A stretch of DNA of 64,000 bases from Chelatococcus sp. YT9. GTDB lineage: Bacteria > Pseudomonadota > Alphaproteobacteria > Rhizobiales > Beijerinckiaceae. The notes beneath the pieces were generated by a model. It saw only the letters and a list, made by a program, of their open reading frames with translations, did no database searches and was not told the DNA's origin. The stretch is taken from NCBI RefSeq assembly GCF_018398315.1, contig NZ_JAHBRW010000002.1, positions 542,637 to 606,636 of the forward strand, read 5' to 3'. The position numbers and the translations under genes are program-made. Below, one piece after another: positions 36,001 to 45,774 of the stretch; positions within the stretch are counted from its first letter, which is position 1, and the number at the start of each line of letters is the position of its first letter.

Positions 36001-36502
36001 GTCACCGGAGCGGCTCCTCGATGAGGTGAGCCTCTTTCTGCATCAAGTCATCTCGGAATTGCCTGCCGAGCAGCAGAAAATGATCCGTAAAGCGCGGAAC
36101 AGGGATGCGCTGCTCGAAGGACGGCGTGTCCTTGTGGTCGAAGATGACGTGCGCAATGTCTACGCTCTCACGAACATCCTCGAGCCGCGCGGAGCGGTCG
36201 TGGAGATAGCGCGCAACGGGCAAGAAGCCCTCGATGCCCTCGAGCGCTCTTCAAACGACCCACGCGCGTCGGTCGATCTCGTGCTTATGGATGTCATGAT
36301 GCCGGTGATGGATGGTCTGACCGCAACCCGGGAGATCCGCAAGAATCCGCGGTGGAAGAAGCTGCCGATCATCGCCCTCACCGCCAAGGCGATGCCCGAC
36401 GATCAGCGGCGCTGCATAGAAGCGGGCGCCAACGACTACATGGCCAAACCGCTCGATGTCGACAAGCTCCTGTCTCTCGTACGGGTGTGGATGCCGAAGT
36501 GA
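33068..36502 (+). CDS. Hybrid histidine kinase: CHASE3-GAF-HisKA-HATPase-REC-REC-REC
   Basis: A 1144-residue inner-membrane kinase. TM1 is at about residues 20-40, a CHASE3-type periplasmic domain (about 42-180) contains DAETGQRGFLLTNNESYLAP, and TM2 is at about 188-210. A GAF-like domain (about 225-370) and a long Gln/Glu-rich coiled coil (about 372-475) follow. HisKA has His485 in ANMSHELRTPLNSS. The ATPase has DTGIGIAKDQ and GGTGLGLSIS. Three receivers carry phosphoacceptor Asp801, Asp923 and Asp1075. The ATG at 33068 is preferred to TTG at 33056. The stop overlaps the CheR gene (GTGA). It acts as the hub of a four-gene signalling operon. Confidence 0.92.
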   Translation: MSRTLQSKLSRGRLGLDAGVALGLASAFIFFIVSGLVGHLNLQALREGNERIVQTHVAIVALDELLSNVQDAETGQRGFLLTNNESYLAPYHTALQKIPSKLDEIGQRTGANAGQGQRLATLRQRVASKLAELSDTIELRRTQGLDAAVARMNSDRGKIEMDAIRAQIAAMAAAEAEIRVQRLAEMSSAQRTAFLGTLLSSLLGIALTGMIGFLIRRATLARRRDEWLQAGEVGLASAMMGDQSLEQLGNSVLDFLARYAGAIAGAVFVGHGDYFQRASVYGVPGNASVLERFKRREGLLGQAAAEGKPIVVQDIPDGYLTFGSALGRHKPKHLVILPGRVDDRVNSVVELGFLQAVDEQVIALLDRASEAIAIAVRSATYRNELQNLLEETQRQSEELQTQSEELRVSNEELEEQGRALREQQARLEQQQVELEQTNSQLEEQTHQLERQRDDLERANASVELKARELEQASQYKSDFLANMSHELRTPLNSSLILAKLLADNPDENLTEEQVKYAKTIQSSGNDLLNLINDILDLSKIEAGHVEIQPEPLSIERLASNLRQTFQPLAATKDLQFSVEVAPDCVSRIETDPQRLEQVLKNLLSNAIKFTERGEVKLSIRRAGTGQIGFAVTDTGIGIAKDQQQSIFDAFHQADNSISRRFGGTGLGLSISRQLVRLLGGTIRLQSQTGQGSTFTVTIPERYDPAQVPPREAQANTPSATLKPSADPARPVPPPPARKITDDREALADAKRILLVIEDDETFATIVRDLSREMGFRTIVAGTAEEALTLAKEYTPSAIVLDIGLPDASGLAVLDRLKHDVQTRHIPIHVVSASEHTETAYSLGAAGYAIKPVDREQLVEVLQGLEARLTQRVQRVLIVEDDPVQREAMTKLLGTPDVETVTASTAAECLALLKENTFDCMVLDLSLPDASGYSLLETLSQESSYAFPPVIVYTGRELSPDDERKLRRYSKSIIIKGAKSPERLLDEVSLFLHQVISELPAEQQKMIRKARNRDALLEGRRVLVVEDDVRNVYALTNILEPRGAVVEIARNGQEALDALERSSNDPRASVDLVLMDVMMPVMDGLTATREIRKNPRWKKLPIIALTAKAMPDDQRRCIEAGANDYMAKPLDVDKLLSLVRVWMPK

Positions 36503-37338
36503 CAGACAGGCCCGCCTATCAAAAGAACGAGGACATTGAGATCCGGCTCCTTCTGGAGGCTCTGTTTCTCAAGTATCATTACGACTTTCGCAACTACGCA
36601 ATGGCGTCCATCAAACGCCGTCTGAAGCAAGCTCGAGAACAGCTGGGCTTCGCAACCTTCTCATCGATGCAGGAAAGCCTGCTTCACGACGAGGCTTTAT
36701 TGCCCCGTTTGTTACAATATCTCACCGTTCAGGTGAGCGAGATGTTCCGCGATCCAAGTTACTTCAGAGCCATCCGTGAGTCCGTAGTCCCGCATCTGCG
36801 AACCTACCCCTCGCTTAAGGTCTGGGTCGCGGGCTGCAGCAGCGGTGAAGAGCTATATTCGCTCGTGATCCTGTTTCGCGAGGAAGGATTGGAAGATCGG
36901 ACGATCTTCTATGCCACCGACATCAATCACGATGCCCTCGAGGCCGCCGAGGCCGGCATATACGCCCTCGATCGCGTCCAGCTCTTCACCGAGAACCACA
37001 GAAAGTCTGGGAGCAAGGGCTCGTTGTCTGATTACTACCAGGCCGCATACGGCAGGGTAACCTTCGACAAGACGCTGCGGAAGAATGTCCTTTTCTCGGA
37101 CCATAGCCTCGTGACCGATGCCGTTTTCGGCGAGATGCACCTCATATCCTGTCGCAACGTGTTGATCTATTTCGATCGTGGCTTGCAGGATCGTGCTCTG
37201 GGTCTCTTCAAGGACTCGCTCGCTCGTAAAGGATTTCTTGGCCTCGGCGCGAAGGAGAGCTTACGCTTCTCCAAACACTCGAATGCGTTCTCCGACTTCG
37301 TGCGCGAAGAAAAGATCTACCAGAGGCGGACGATATGA
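36499..37338 (+). CDS. cheR: CheR-type chemoreceptor methyltransferase
   Basis: A 279-residue CheR. The N-terminal helical domain (about residues 1-80) includes YDFRNYAMASIKRRLKQA. The SAM-binding domain has KVWVAGCSSGEELYSLVI (motif I), IFYATDINHDALEAA, and HLISCRNVLIYFDRGLQ. It methylates glutamates of chemoreceptors in classical systems. The GTG at 36499 overlaps the hybrid kinase stop by four bases, and the end overlaps CheB by ATGA, which implies translational coupling. No chemoreceptor, CheA or CheW gene is nearby, so the target is probably not a motility receptor. Confidence 0.92.
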   Translation: MTDRPAYQKNEDIEIRLLLEALFLKYHYDFRNYAMASIKRRLKQAREQLGFATFSSMQESLLHDEALLPRLLQYLTVQVSEMFRDPSYFRAIRESVVPHLRTYPSLKVWVAGCSSGEELYSLVILFREEGLEDRTIFYATDINHDALEAAEAGIYALDRVQLFTENHRKSGSKGSLSDYYQAAYGRVTFDKTLRKNVLFSDHSLVTDAVFGEMHLISCRNVLIYFDRGLQDRALGLFKDSLARKGFLGLGAKESLRFSKHSNAFSDFVREEKIYQRRTI

Positions 37339-37901
37339 TGCCAGATCGTCCAGAAGCCGTGGTGATCGGTGCCTCGGCAGGTGCTCTTGAAGCTCTGTCG
37401 GTCATTCTGCCTTCGCTCCCCGGAAGTTTCCGTATTCCGATCCTCGTTGTGGTGCACATGCCCCCCGATAGACGCAGCGTCATGGCCGAGTTGTTCCGCG
37501 CCAAGTGTCGCCTTTTCGTAGAGGAGGCCGAGGACAAGGAGCCGATTAGCGGTGGCACGATCTATTTCGCCCCACCCGACTATCATTTGCTGGTGGAAGT
37601 GGATCGGACGATTTGCCTTTCGAGCGATGAGCCTGTTCTTTTTTCCCGTCCCTCAATCGACGTGCTGTTTGAAAGCGCTGCCGACGCCTATGGGCCCGGG
37701 TTGATTGCGATCGTGCTCACAGGAGCCAATCACGACGGGACCCGGGGGCTGAGGGCTGTCCTCGATGCGGGGGGTACAGGGCTCGTGCAGGACCCTCGTG
37801 AGGCGTTCGCATCCGCCATGCCGGAATCAGCTATCAGAACGTGTCCCGATGCTCGTGTCATGTCGCTCCAGGCGATCGCGCAGTATCTAGAAGAGGTGTA
37901 A
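37335..37901 (+). CDS. cheB: CheB methylesterase domain without receiver
   Basis: A 188-residue protein containing only the CheB catalytic domain. The catalytic triad is visible: Ser in VIGASAGALEAL (about residue 13), His in VVVHMPPDRR (about residue 41) and Asp in LTGANHDGTRGL (about residue 135). The normal N-terminal receiver domain is missing, so activity is not controlled by its own phosphorylation. It overlaps cheR by four bases. The next gene begins 4 bp downstream and encodes a receiver, which might substitute in trans (inference). Confidence 0.92.
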   Translation: MMPDRPEAVVIGASAGALEALSVILPSLPGSFRIPILVVVHMPPDRRSVMAELFRAKCRLFVEEAEDKEPISGGTIYFAPPDYHLLVEVDRTICLSSDEPVLFSRPSIDVLFESAADAYGPGLIAIVLTGANHDGTRGLRAVLDAGGTGLVQDPREAFASAMPESAIRTCPDARVMSLQAIAQYLEEV

Positions 37902-37905
37902 CCAC

Positions 37906-38958
37906 ATGGAGCCCGTCCCACTTCTTCTTGTTGATGATCTTGAAGAAAATCTACTTGCCTTGGAGGCGCTTATTCGCCGCGACGACATTCGCGTCCTCAA
38001 GGCTCTATCGGGCGACCAGGCACTTGAGCTCTTACTACGGCATGAAGTCGCGCTCGCTCTCGTCGATGTGCAGATGCCGGGGCTAAACGGCTTCGAGCTG
38101 GCTGAGCTCATGCGCGGCAATGAGCGTACCCGCAGGGTGCCAATCATCTTCGTAACGGCCGGGACGAGCGAACGCCGGTTCCGCGGTTACGAAGCCGGCG
38201 CGGTCGATTTCATCCAGAAGCCTATCGAGCCGAACATCTTACGCAGCAAAGTCGATGTTTTCTTTGAGCTCTATCGGCAGCGTCAACAACTCGCCCAGCA
38301 GAAGGACGAACTGGAAGCCCAGGCTTACGCGCTGAAGGAGGCCGCGCGACACAAGGACATCCTCTTGCAGGAAATCAACCACCGGATCAAAAACCTCTTC
38401 AGCCTGTCGGCCGGGTTGATATCGCTCACCGCCCGTCGCGCTAACAGCGTAGCGGAGCTCGAAGCCGATCTCAGATCCCGCATGCAGGCCCTCGCAAGAG
38501 CGCATGAGCTTACGCTTCCGGAGCTCAGCAGGGATCGTGCCGCAAACCCGGTGGGGACAACGGTGATGGCCCTCATCAAGGCTGTCGTTGCGCCGCACGA
38601 GCATGAGCAAGGCTCGCGGATATTAGTTTCGGGTGCGGATACCCCCGTCACCGGACATGCTCTTACGTCCCTCGCACTCCTTCTCCACGAGCTCACCACC
38701 AACGCCGCAAAATACGGCGCCCTGTCGACACCCGGAGGCAAATTGGCTGTCGATGTCCTGACGGACGACGAGTGGCTTCATCTCACATGGCGCGAGGATG
38801 GCCTGTCCGCGGCTCCCGAGCCCGGTACCTCGAAAGGATTCGGCACAAAGCTCGAAGAGGCGGCCCTGCGCGGCCTGGATGGCACGATGACAAAGGATTG
38901 GGGAAGCGATGGGCTCGTGCTGTCGCTCAAAATACCAACGGAGAAGCTTGTCAGCTGA
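37906..38958 (+). CDS. Receiver fused to HisKA_2/HWE-type histidine kinase
   Basis: A 350-residue soluble protein. The N-terminal receiver (about residues 1-122) has LLLVDDLEENLLALEAL, phosphoacceptor Asp in ALALVDVQMPGLNG, Thr in FVTAGTSE and Lys in FIQKPIEP. A coiled-coil linker leads to a HisKA_2 phosphoacceptor domain, with His in LLQEINHRIKNLFSLSAGL (about residue 161). An ATPase domain follows, with LLHELTTNAAKYGALS and SKGFGTKLEE. It is the last gene of the operon and probably a kinase whose activity is controlled by phosphorylation of its own receiver from the upstream hybrid kinase. Confidence 0.92.
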   Translation: MEPVPLLLVDDLEENLLALEALIRRDDIRVLKALSGDQALELLLRHEVALALVDVQMPGLNGFELAELMRGNERTRRVPIIFVTAGTSERRFRGYEAGAVDFIQKPIEPNILRSKVDVFFELYRQRQQLAQQKDELEAQAYALKEAARHKDILLQEINHRIKNLFSLSAGLISLTARRANSVAELEADLRSRMQALARAHELTLPELSRDRAANPVGTTVMALIKAVVAPHEHEQGSRILVSGADTPVTGHALTSLALLLHELTTNAAKYGALSTPGGKLAVDVLTDDEWLHLTWREDGLSAAPEPGTSKGFGTKLEEAALRGLDGTMTKDWGSDGLVLSLKIPTEKLVS

Positions 38959-39005
38959 CCCCTTCCCTGTCGCGTCCCCTCACTCGCGAATCGTGAGCAC
39001 ATTGT

Positions 39006-39029
39006 CCCCCGGTTTTGACAAACCGGGGG
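39006..39029. terminator. Convergent-gene hairpin terminator
   Basis: A perfect 10-bp stem, CCCCCGGTTT (39006-39015) with AAACCGGGGG (39020-39029), and a TGAC loop. It sits between the convergent stops at 38958 and 39053. It could serve both, although no long T-run follows. Confidence 0.6.
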
Positions 39030-39052
39030 CTCCGTCCGTGGCCCTTCACCAC

Positions 39053-39982
39053 TCAGGCGAGATATCGCTTGAACCAGGCAATAGTTCGCTCCCACGCCAG
39101 CTTGGCTGCCGCTTCGTCGTAGCGCGGCGTGGAGTCGTTATGGAAACCGTGATTGGTGCCGGGATAGATGTGCGCCTCGTAAGTCTTGCCGTGCTCCTGC
39201 AAGGCCTGCTCGTACGCGGGCCAGCCGGCGTTGACGTTGGCGTCGTTTCCAGCGTAGTGCAGCAGGAGTGGAGCTTTGATGCGCGCCACCTGATCTGCGG
39301 GGACTTGCCGACCATAGAAAGGCACCGCTGCAGCGAGCTCCGGATAGGCGACTGCCGCAGCATTTGATACGCCGCCGCCATAGCAGAAGCCGGTGATGCC
39401 AACCTTGCCGGTCGACGCCTCGTGGCCCTTCAGATATTCCACTGCCGCGAAGAAATCGTTCATCAGTTTGGTCGGGTCGACCTTCTGCTGGAGCTCGCGA
39501 CCTTTCTCATCGTTGCCGGGATAGCCGCCGACCGAGGTGAGCCCATCGGGCGCCAATGCAATGAAGCCTGCTTTGGCTAAGCGCCGTGCGACATCCTCGA
39601 TATAGGGGTTGAGGCCTCTATTCTCGTGGACGACCACAATCGCCGGTAGCTTGCCCTCAGCTTTGGCAGGTCGCACCAGATAGCCGCGAACCTCGCCATG
39701 GCCATTGGGCGAGGGGTAGGTAATGTAAGTGGCGACGATATCGGGATCGGTGAACGACACCTGCTGAGCGAGCGCGTAGTTCGGGCTCAATGTGGCCAGC
39801 AGGGCGGCGGCCGTCATGCCGCCGACCGTAAAGCGAGCGGCCCTGTCGAGGAACTCGCGCTTGCTGATCTTGCCGTGGGCATAGAAATCATAAAGCTCGA
39901 GGATTTCCGGGGGGAAATCCCTGGCCGTCAGGCGCCGCGTTCCTTCCTGCAAAACGTTCTCCCCACCCGTTGTCTGGTGCAT
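39053..39982 (-). CDS. Dienelactone hydrolase-family protein with export signal
   Basis: A 309-residue alpha/beta-hydrolase. The N-terminal 65 residues include a helical segment ([20 protein letters not shown]) and a hydrophobic stretch ([20 protein letters not shown]) that may direct export. The enzyme core has [19 protein letters not shown], nucleophile Cys in [12 protein letters not shown], Asp in HYAGNDANV and His in GTNHGFHND, which is the Cys-Asp-His triad of dienelactone hydrolases. It would cleave small cyclic esters. The physiological substrate is unknown. GTG starts at 39997 and 39991 are alternatives; the ATG at 39982 has GGGAGTG upstream. Confidence 0.88.
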   Translation of the reverse strand: MHQTTGGENVLQEGTRRLTARDFPPEILELYDFYAHGKISKREFLDRAARFTVGGMTAAALLATLSPNYALAQQVSFTDPDIVATYITYPSPNGHGEVRGYLVRPAKAEGKLPAIVVVHENRGLNPYIEDVARRLAKAGFIALAPDGLTSVGGYPGNDEKGRELQQKVDPTKLMNDFFAAVEYLKGHEASTGKVGITGFCYGGGVSNAAAVAYPELAAAVPFYGRQVPADQVARIKAPLLLHYAGNDANVNAGWPAYEQALQEHGKTYEAHIYPGTNHGFHNDSTPRYDEAAAKLAWERTIAWFKRYLA

Positions 39983-40254
39983 GTTGTTCACTCCCACAGT
40001 CCCCGGAACATCCTACGCGACGCCCGTTGCTCCACAGATCAAATTTGTGAGAGTCCGCTGAAAGCGCCAGCTCAGGTGTCGCTTCCTTCGCTACTGACTT
40101 TCCGCGGCACCGCCCTCCTGCAGTCTGCCCGCCAGCAGCGCATGGATCGGTCGGCTGCGCCTTCGTTCCGGCTCAACCGGCCCGTCCCCTCAGCGTCCGG
40201 CGACGTGCCCTTTACCCGATAGACGGTCTGCGGCAGCGCGCGCCTCGATCACCG

Positions 40255-40524
40255 TCAGTGAAGCTGAAATTCCTCACCAATCGGCCTCAGGTCGGCTGGG
40301 CCGATCAGGTCCTTGTGGGTCACCGTAACCCGGAAGAGCTGACCTTCAAGTTCGGCCTGCCAGAATGCGAGGAACTTGTTGAGCTCCGGGAAGCGAGGCG
40401 CGAGGTCGTACTCCTGCCAGATATATTCCTGGAGGATCGCGGGGTGGTCGGGCAGGCGGTAGAGGATACCCGCGGTGGTCAGTCCGTAGCCCGCGATCTG
40501 GCGGGCAAAGTCCATTGAAGCCAT
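40255..40524 (-). CDS. usg: Usg-family small protein
   Basis: An 89-residue protein matching the alphaproteobacterial Usg family along its length. It has FARQIAGYGLTTAGILYRLP, DHPAILQEYIWQEYDLAP, RFPELNKFLAFWQAELEG and a short basic end. It is named after a Caulobacter gene next to trpF; its function is unknown. No signal peptide or membrane helix is seen. An EcfG-like promoter (TGAAC-N17-CGTT) is upstream. Confidence 0.8.
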   Translation of the reverse strand: MASMDFARQIAGYGLTTAGILYRLPDHPAILQEYIWQEYDLAPRFPELNKFLAFWQAELEGQLFRVTVTHKDLIGPADLRPIGEEFQLH

Positions 40525-40572
40525 TCCTTTTCAGCTCCGTGTTCTCACCATTGCTATGGCCGTGCATGTCCC

Positions 40573-40598
40573 AACGCGGCGATCGCGAAGAAGGTTCA
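40573..40598 (-). promoter_or_regulatory. EcfG-type stress promoter (near consensus)
   Basis: Minus strand: TGAAC (40594-40598), 17-base spacer, CGTT (40573-40576). One mismatch in the -35. It is 49 bp upstream of the Usg ATG. Confidence 0.45.
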
Positions 40599-40620
40599 AT
40601 TTCTCTGCGTTTTCATAGCT

Positions 40621-40647
40621 TTAGCACTCACCTGAAAAAAGTGCTGC
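40621..40647 (+). promoter_or_regulatory. Degenerate CIRCE operator of groESL
   Basis: TTAGCACTC (40621-40629) is a perfect left CIRCE half. After a 9-base spacer, AAGTGCTGC (40639-40647) matches six of nine bases of the right half GAGTGCTAA. CIRCE binds the heat-shock repressor HrcA. A CTTGAA (40654-40659), possible -35 for the heat-shock sigma factor RpoH, follows. The groES ATG is at 40778. Confidence 0.75.
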
Positions 40648-40777
40648 CAACCCCTTGAAGGCGAAAATGCGGCAAACCAAATCATCTCGCGGCAGGTGCC
40701 TCGGCCCGCGGACCTCACCGCGATCGCCTCAAAGGGCCTGCCGGCTTTGACATGTGACATCGAAACTGGAGGAACTT

Positions 40778-41092
40778 ATGAAGTTTCGGCCACTGCATGA
40801 CCGCGTCGTGGTGAAGCGTATCAACGCCGAGGAGAAGACCAGGGGTGGCATCATCATTCCCGATACCGCAAAGGAGAAGCCGCAGGAGGGCGAGGTAGTC
40901 GCTGTTGGACCAGGCGCACGCGACGAGCAAGGCAAGCTTGTGCCGCTCGGCATCAAGCCCGGCGATCGCGTGCTCTTCGGCAAATGGAGCGGCACCGAGG
41001 TCAAGATCGACGGTGATGAACTCCTGATCATGAAGGAAAGCGACATCATGGGCGTCGTCGAAGTAACCGCCGCTCATAAACGGGCTGCCTGA
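40778..41092 (+). CDS. groES: Co-chaperonin GroES
   Basis: A 104-residue GroES. It begins [19 protein letters not shown], contains the mobile loop [17 protein letters not shown] that contacts GroEL, and has the [18 protein letters not shown] roof region and DIMGVVE near the end. It caps the GroEL ring during protein folding. The start at 40778 follows CTGGAGGAACTT, and the longer frame to 40754 has no support. It forms an operon with groEL 55 bp downstream and is controlled by the CIRCE element. Confidence 0.97.
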   Translation: MKFRPLHDRVVVKRINAEEKTRGGIIIPDTAKEKPQEGEVVAVGPGARDEQGKLVPLGIKPGDRVLFGKWSGTEVKIDGDELLIMKESDIMGVVEVTAAHKRAA

Positions 41093-41141
41093 GGGGGCCT
41101 CGTTGATCCATCAACCTGAAACCTCAAGTCTGAAGGAGTGA

Positions 41142-42773
<1,632 letters not shown>

Positions 42774-43079
42774 TCGCTCATCGACCGGACGCCGCCTTGC
42801 CGCGGCGCCCGTGTCGTTCGATGGCAATGAAAACGCCCGATCCGACAAGAGCCAGGAGGTATTGCTCCCATCATTTGCTTCCTCAGCGGGCGGGCGGCAG
42901 GGCGTCCCGAGGCACGGGACGGCCTTTCCCCTCTCGTCGCCGCGCGTGCGCTTTGCCCCCCAGCGTCTCGCCAATGATTAAAATTACACTGGCGCGCCGG
43001 GTGTCATAAGGCTATCGCTCCAGACTTTCGCGCATCGTCATCCTTCCTCGGCCGCACAGATCGTTGAGCAATTCGAACA
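42774..43079. other. groEL-htpG intergenic region
   Basis: About 306 bp. An inverted repeat, CGTCCCG (42903-42909) with CGGGACG (42915-42921), followed by GCCTTTCCCC may end groEL transcription. No gene was seen. The htpG promoter should lie to its right but was not assigned. Confidence 0.4.
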
Positions 43080-44960
43080 ATGACCCAGACCACAGAGCAC
43101 CGCAGCTTCGAAGCCGACGTCTCCCGCCTCCTGCATATGATGGTCCATTCGGTCTATTCCGACCGGGATGTGTTCCTGCGCGAGCTGATCTCCAATGCGG
43201 CCGACGCTTGCGAGAAGCTGCGGTACGAGGCGATCGCCCGGCCGGAGCTCCTTGGTGAGGAGCCGAAGCTCGCGATCGCCCTAGCGGCTGATCCGGAGGG
43301 CGGCACGCTCGTCATATCCGATAATGGCATCGGCATGAGCCGTGACGAGATGATCGAAGCGCTTGGGACCATCGCCCGCTCCGGAACGCGCAGCTTCATG
43401 GAGCGTGTCGAAGCGGGAGAGGGCAAGGAGGAGGCGAAGCTCATCGGTCAGTTCGGTGTCGGCTTCTATTCGGCCTTCATGGTCGCCTCCGCCGTCGAGG
43501 TGGTCAGCCGCCGCGCCGGCAGCGACGAGGCCTGGTCATGGTCCTCGGACGGCAAGGGTGAGTTCACGGTCGCCCCGGTTGCGCTGGAGGACGCGCCCGC
43601 GCGTGGCACGCGCGTGAAGCTCCAGCTCATGGAGGACGCGAAAACCTATGCCGAGCGCTGGACGCTGGAACGCATCGTGCGTGAGCAGTCCGGGCATGTA
43701 CCGGTCCCGATCGCGCTGATCGAAAAGCCGGGTGCGGAGGAGACCGCACTCGTAGACGGCGCAGCACTCTGGACACGGCCGAAGAGCGAGATCACCAAGG
43801 ACGAATACGCCGATTTCTATCGCAGCGTCGCCAGCCAGTATGACGAGCCGGCTGCGACAATCCACATGCACGCCGAGGGACGACACGAATACACGGCCCT
43901 CGTCTTCGTGCCGGGCGCCCGCCCCTTCGACCTCTTTGACGCCGACCGCAAGGGCCGCATCAAACTCTATGTGAAGCGCGTGTTCATCACGGATGAAGCC
44001 GAATTGATGCCACGCTATCTGCGCTTCGTGCGGGGCATTGTCGATACGGCCGATTTGCCGCTCAACATCTCCCGCGAGATGATCCAGGACAGCCCGCTGC
44101 TCGGCGCGATCAAGAAGGGCGTCACCAAACGCGTATTGTCGGACCTGACCAAGCTCGCCGAGCAGGACGCCGACGCCTTTGCGAAAATCTGGGAAAATTT
44201 CGGCGCCGTCATCAAGGAAGGGCTCTACGAGGATTTCGAGCGGCGCGCGCAGCTTCTCGATCTCGCCCGCTTCCGGACCACGGCCTCGGGCGAGGGTTGG
44301 CGGAGCCTCAAGGACTATGCCGCCGCGCTGAAGGAAAACCAGACGGCGATTTACTACATCGCCGGCGACGACGCCGCGCGGATTGCGGCTTCACCCCAGC
44401 TCGAAGGCTTCCGCGCACGCGGCATCGAGGTCCTGCTGCTCTCCGATCCCGTTGACAGCTTCTGGGTCTCGGCCGCGCCGGACTACGAGGGCAAGCCCTT
44501 CAAGTCAGTAACCCAAGGAGCGGCTGATCTCGGTCTGATTCCGCTGCTTGATGGCAAGGCGCCTGCGGCTGCGGAGGCGAGCGAGGAGGTGAGCGCCCTA
44601 CTCGGCGCGATGAAGGCTGCTCTCGGCAACGAGGTTGCGGATGTCCGCCCCTCCGAGAGGCTGACCGAGAGCGCGGTGTGTCTCGTTGCTCCCGATGGCG
44701 GCCCCGATCGCCAGTTCGAACGCCTGCTGAGCGCCGCCGGACGGGGCGATAGCGCGGCAAAACCCGTCCTTGAGGTCAATCCGCGGCACGCCACGATTAC
44801 CGCGCTCGCGGGCGTGCGGGATGAGGCCATCCGAACGGATATCGCCCATCTGCTGCTCGACTCCGCCCGCGCGCTTGACGGCGAGCGCCCGAGCGACGCG
44901 AGCGCATTTGCGGATCGCCTGAACCGCTTGATCACGCGCAGCATCGCTGCTCCGGAGTGA
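43080..44960 (+). CDS. htpG: Molecular chaperone HtpG (Hsp90)
   Basis: A 626-residue bacterial Hsp90. The N-terminal ATPase domain has FLRELISNAADACEKLR, SDNGIGMSRDEMIEALG and LIGQFGVGFYSAFMVA (the GHKL motifs). The middle domain includes RFVRGIVDTADLPLNISREM, and the C-terminal dimerisation domain lacks a eukaryotic MEEVD tail. It is an ATP-driven chaperone for stress-denatured clients. The stop overlaps the GTG of the next gene by four bases. The cluster groES-groEL-htpG is a compact chaperone block. Confidence 0.96.
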   Translation: MTQTTEHRSFEADVSRLLHMMVHSVYSDRDVFLRELISNAADACEKLRYEAIARPELLGEEPKLAIALAADPEGGTLVISDNGIGMSRDEMIEALGTIARSGTRSFMERVEAGEGKEEAKLIGQFGVGFYSAFMVASAVEVVSRRAGSDEAWSWSSDGKGEFTVAPVALEDAPARGTRVKLQLMEDAKTYAERWTLERIVREQSGHVPVPIALIEKPGAEETALVDGAALWTRPKSEITKDEYADFYRSVASQYDEPAATIHMHAEGRHEYTALVFVPGARPFDLFDADRKGRIKLYVKRVFITDEAELMPRYLRFVRGIVDTADLPLNISREMIQDSPLLGAIKKGVTKRVLSDLTKLAEQDADAFAKIWENFGAVIKEGLYEDFERRAQLLDLARFRTTASGEGWRSLKDYAAALKENQTAIYYIAGDDAARIAASPQLEGFRARGIEVLLLSDPVDSFWVSAAPDYEGKPFKSVTQGAADLGLIPLLDGKAPAAAEASEEVSALLGAMKAALGNEVADVRPSERLTESAVCLVAPDGGPDRQFERLLSAAGRGDSAAKPVLEVNPRHATITALAGVRDEAIRTDIAHLLLDSARALDGERPSDASAFADRLNRLITRSIAAPE

Positions 44961-45559
44961 CTTGTTTGGCAAGCGACGGTGCCACACCGCTCGAGTCGTC
45001 AGTTTTCGACTGCGAGGCGCCTGAGCTTGCCGCGCGGCTGATCGGTGTCTTCCTCTTCGTGGACGGCGTCGGAGGTAGGATCGTCGAGACCGAGGCCTAT
45101 ACCCGCGACGATCCCGCATCCCACAGCTTCCGCGGCCTGACGCCGCGGAATGCAGCGATGTTTGGACCACCCGGCACAGCGTATGTCTACAGGTCCTACG
45201 GCCTGCACTGGTGCCTGAACATCGTGGCCCGATCCGGCGGCGCGGTGCTGTTGCGGGCTCTCGAACCGACAGCCGGTCTGGACAAGATGATGCAGCGGCG
45301 CGGAACGGCCCGGGCGTTGTGCAGCGGTCCCGGCCGCCTGGCTCAGGCTTTGGCAATCGATGCGCACCATAACGCCATGCGCGTGGACAAAGATCCGTTC
45401 TCGGTCAACGATCGCGTACGGGCACCAGAGATCGCCGTTGGCCCTCGCATCGGGATCAGTCGGGCACGCGAGCAACCATGGCGTTTTGGCTGGCGCAACT
45501 CGCCTTATCTGAGCAGACCGTTCCCACAGGTACCCGCCAGCGGCGAGCCGGCCGCATAG
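44957..45559 (+). CDS. 3-methyladenine DNA glycosylase (AAG/MPG type)
   Basis: A 200-residue enzyme of the alkyladenine DNA glycosylase family. It removes alkylated purines in base-excision repair. Characteristic segments are IVETEAYTRDDPASHSFRG (catalytic Glu about residue 46), NAAMFGPPGTAYVYRSYGLH and CSGPGRLAQALAIDAHHN. The GTG at 44957 overlaps the htpG stop (GTGA), so its translation is probably coupled to htpG. It would protect DNA during the same stresses that induce the chaperones (inference). Confidence 0.92.
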   Translation: MTCLASDGATPLESSVFDCEAPELAARLIGVFLFVDGVGGRIVETEAYTRDDPASHSFRGLTPRNAAMFGPPGTAYVYRSYGLHWCLNIVARSGGAVLLRALEPTAGLDKMMQRRGTARALCSGPGRLAQALAIDAHHNAMRVDKDPFSVNDRVRAPEIAVGPRIGISRAREQPWRFGWRNSPYLSRPFPQVPASGEPAA

Positions 45560-45723
45560 GAGCTCAAATTAACCTCCTCCTCGAGCGAGCGTCTCGGCGA
45601 ATGCCGGGGTAGCCCTCCCTCCGACAAGCACGTGAGCGCTGGCGGCGACGCCCGAGTTCGACGGTTTTGACCTGCCTCGATCACGCCGCCGCTCTTTCTC
45701 CGCAGCCGCACTTCAGAACAATT

Positions 45724-45748
45724 TGAACTTCGCGGGTGCGCGCGCGTT
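45724..45748 (+). promoter_or_regulatory. EcfG-type stress promoter (near consensus)
   Basis: TGAAC (45724-45728), 16-base spacer, CGTT (45745-45748). One mismatch in the -35. It is 26 bp upstream of the oxidoreductase ATG at 45775, with GGAGGCGGAG between. Confidence 0.55.
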
Positions 45749-45774
45749 GCAGCCTTACGGAGGCGGAGAGCGCG

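Noticed and set aside
40006..40030. GGAAC-N15-CGTT on the plus strand
   Set aside because: Spacer too short for EcfG and no gene starts downstream within a reasonable distance.
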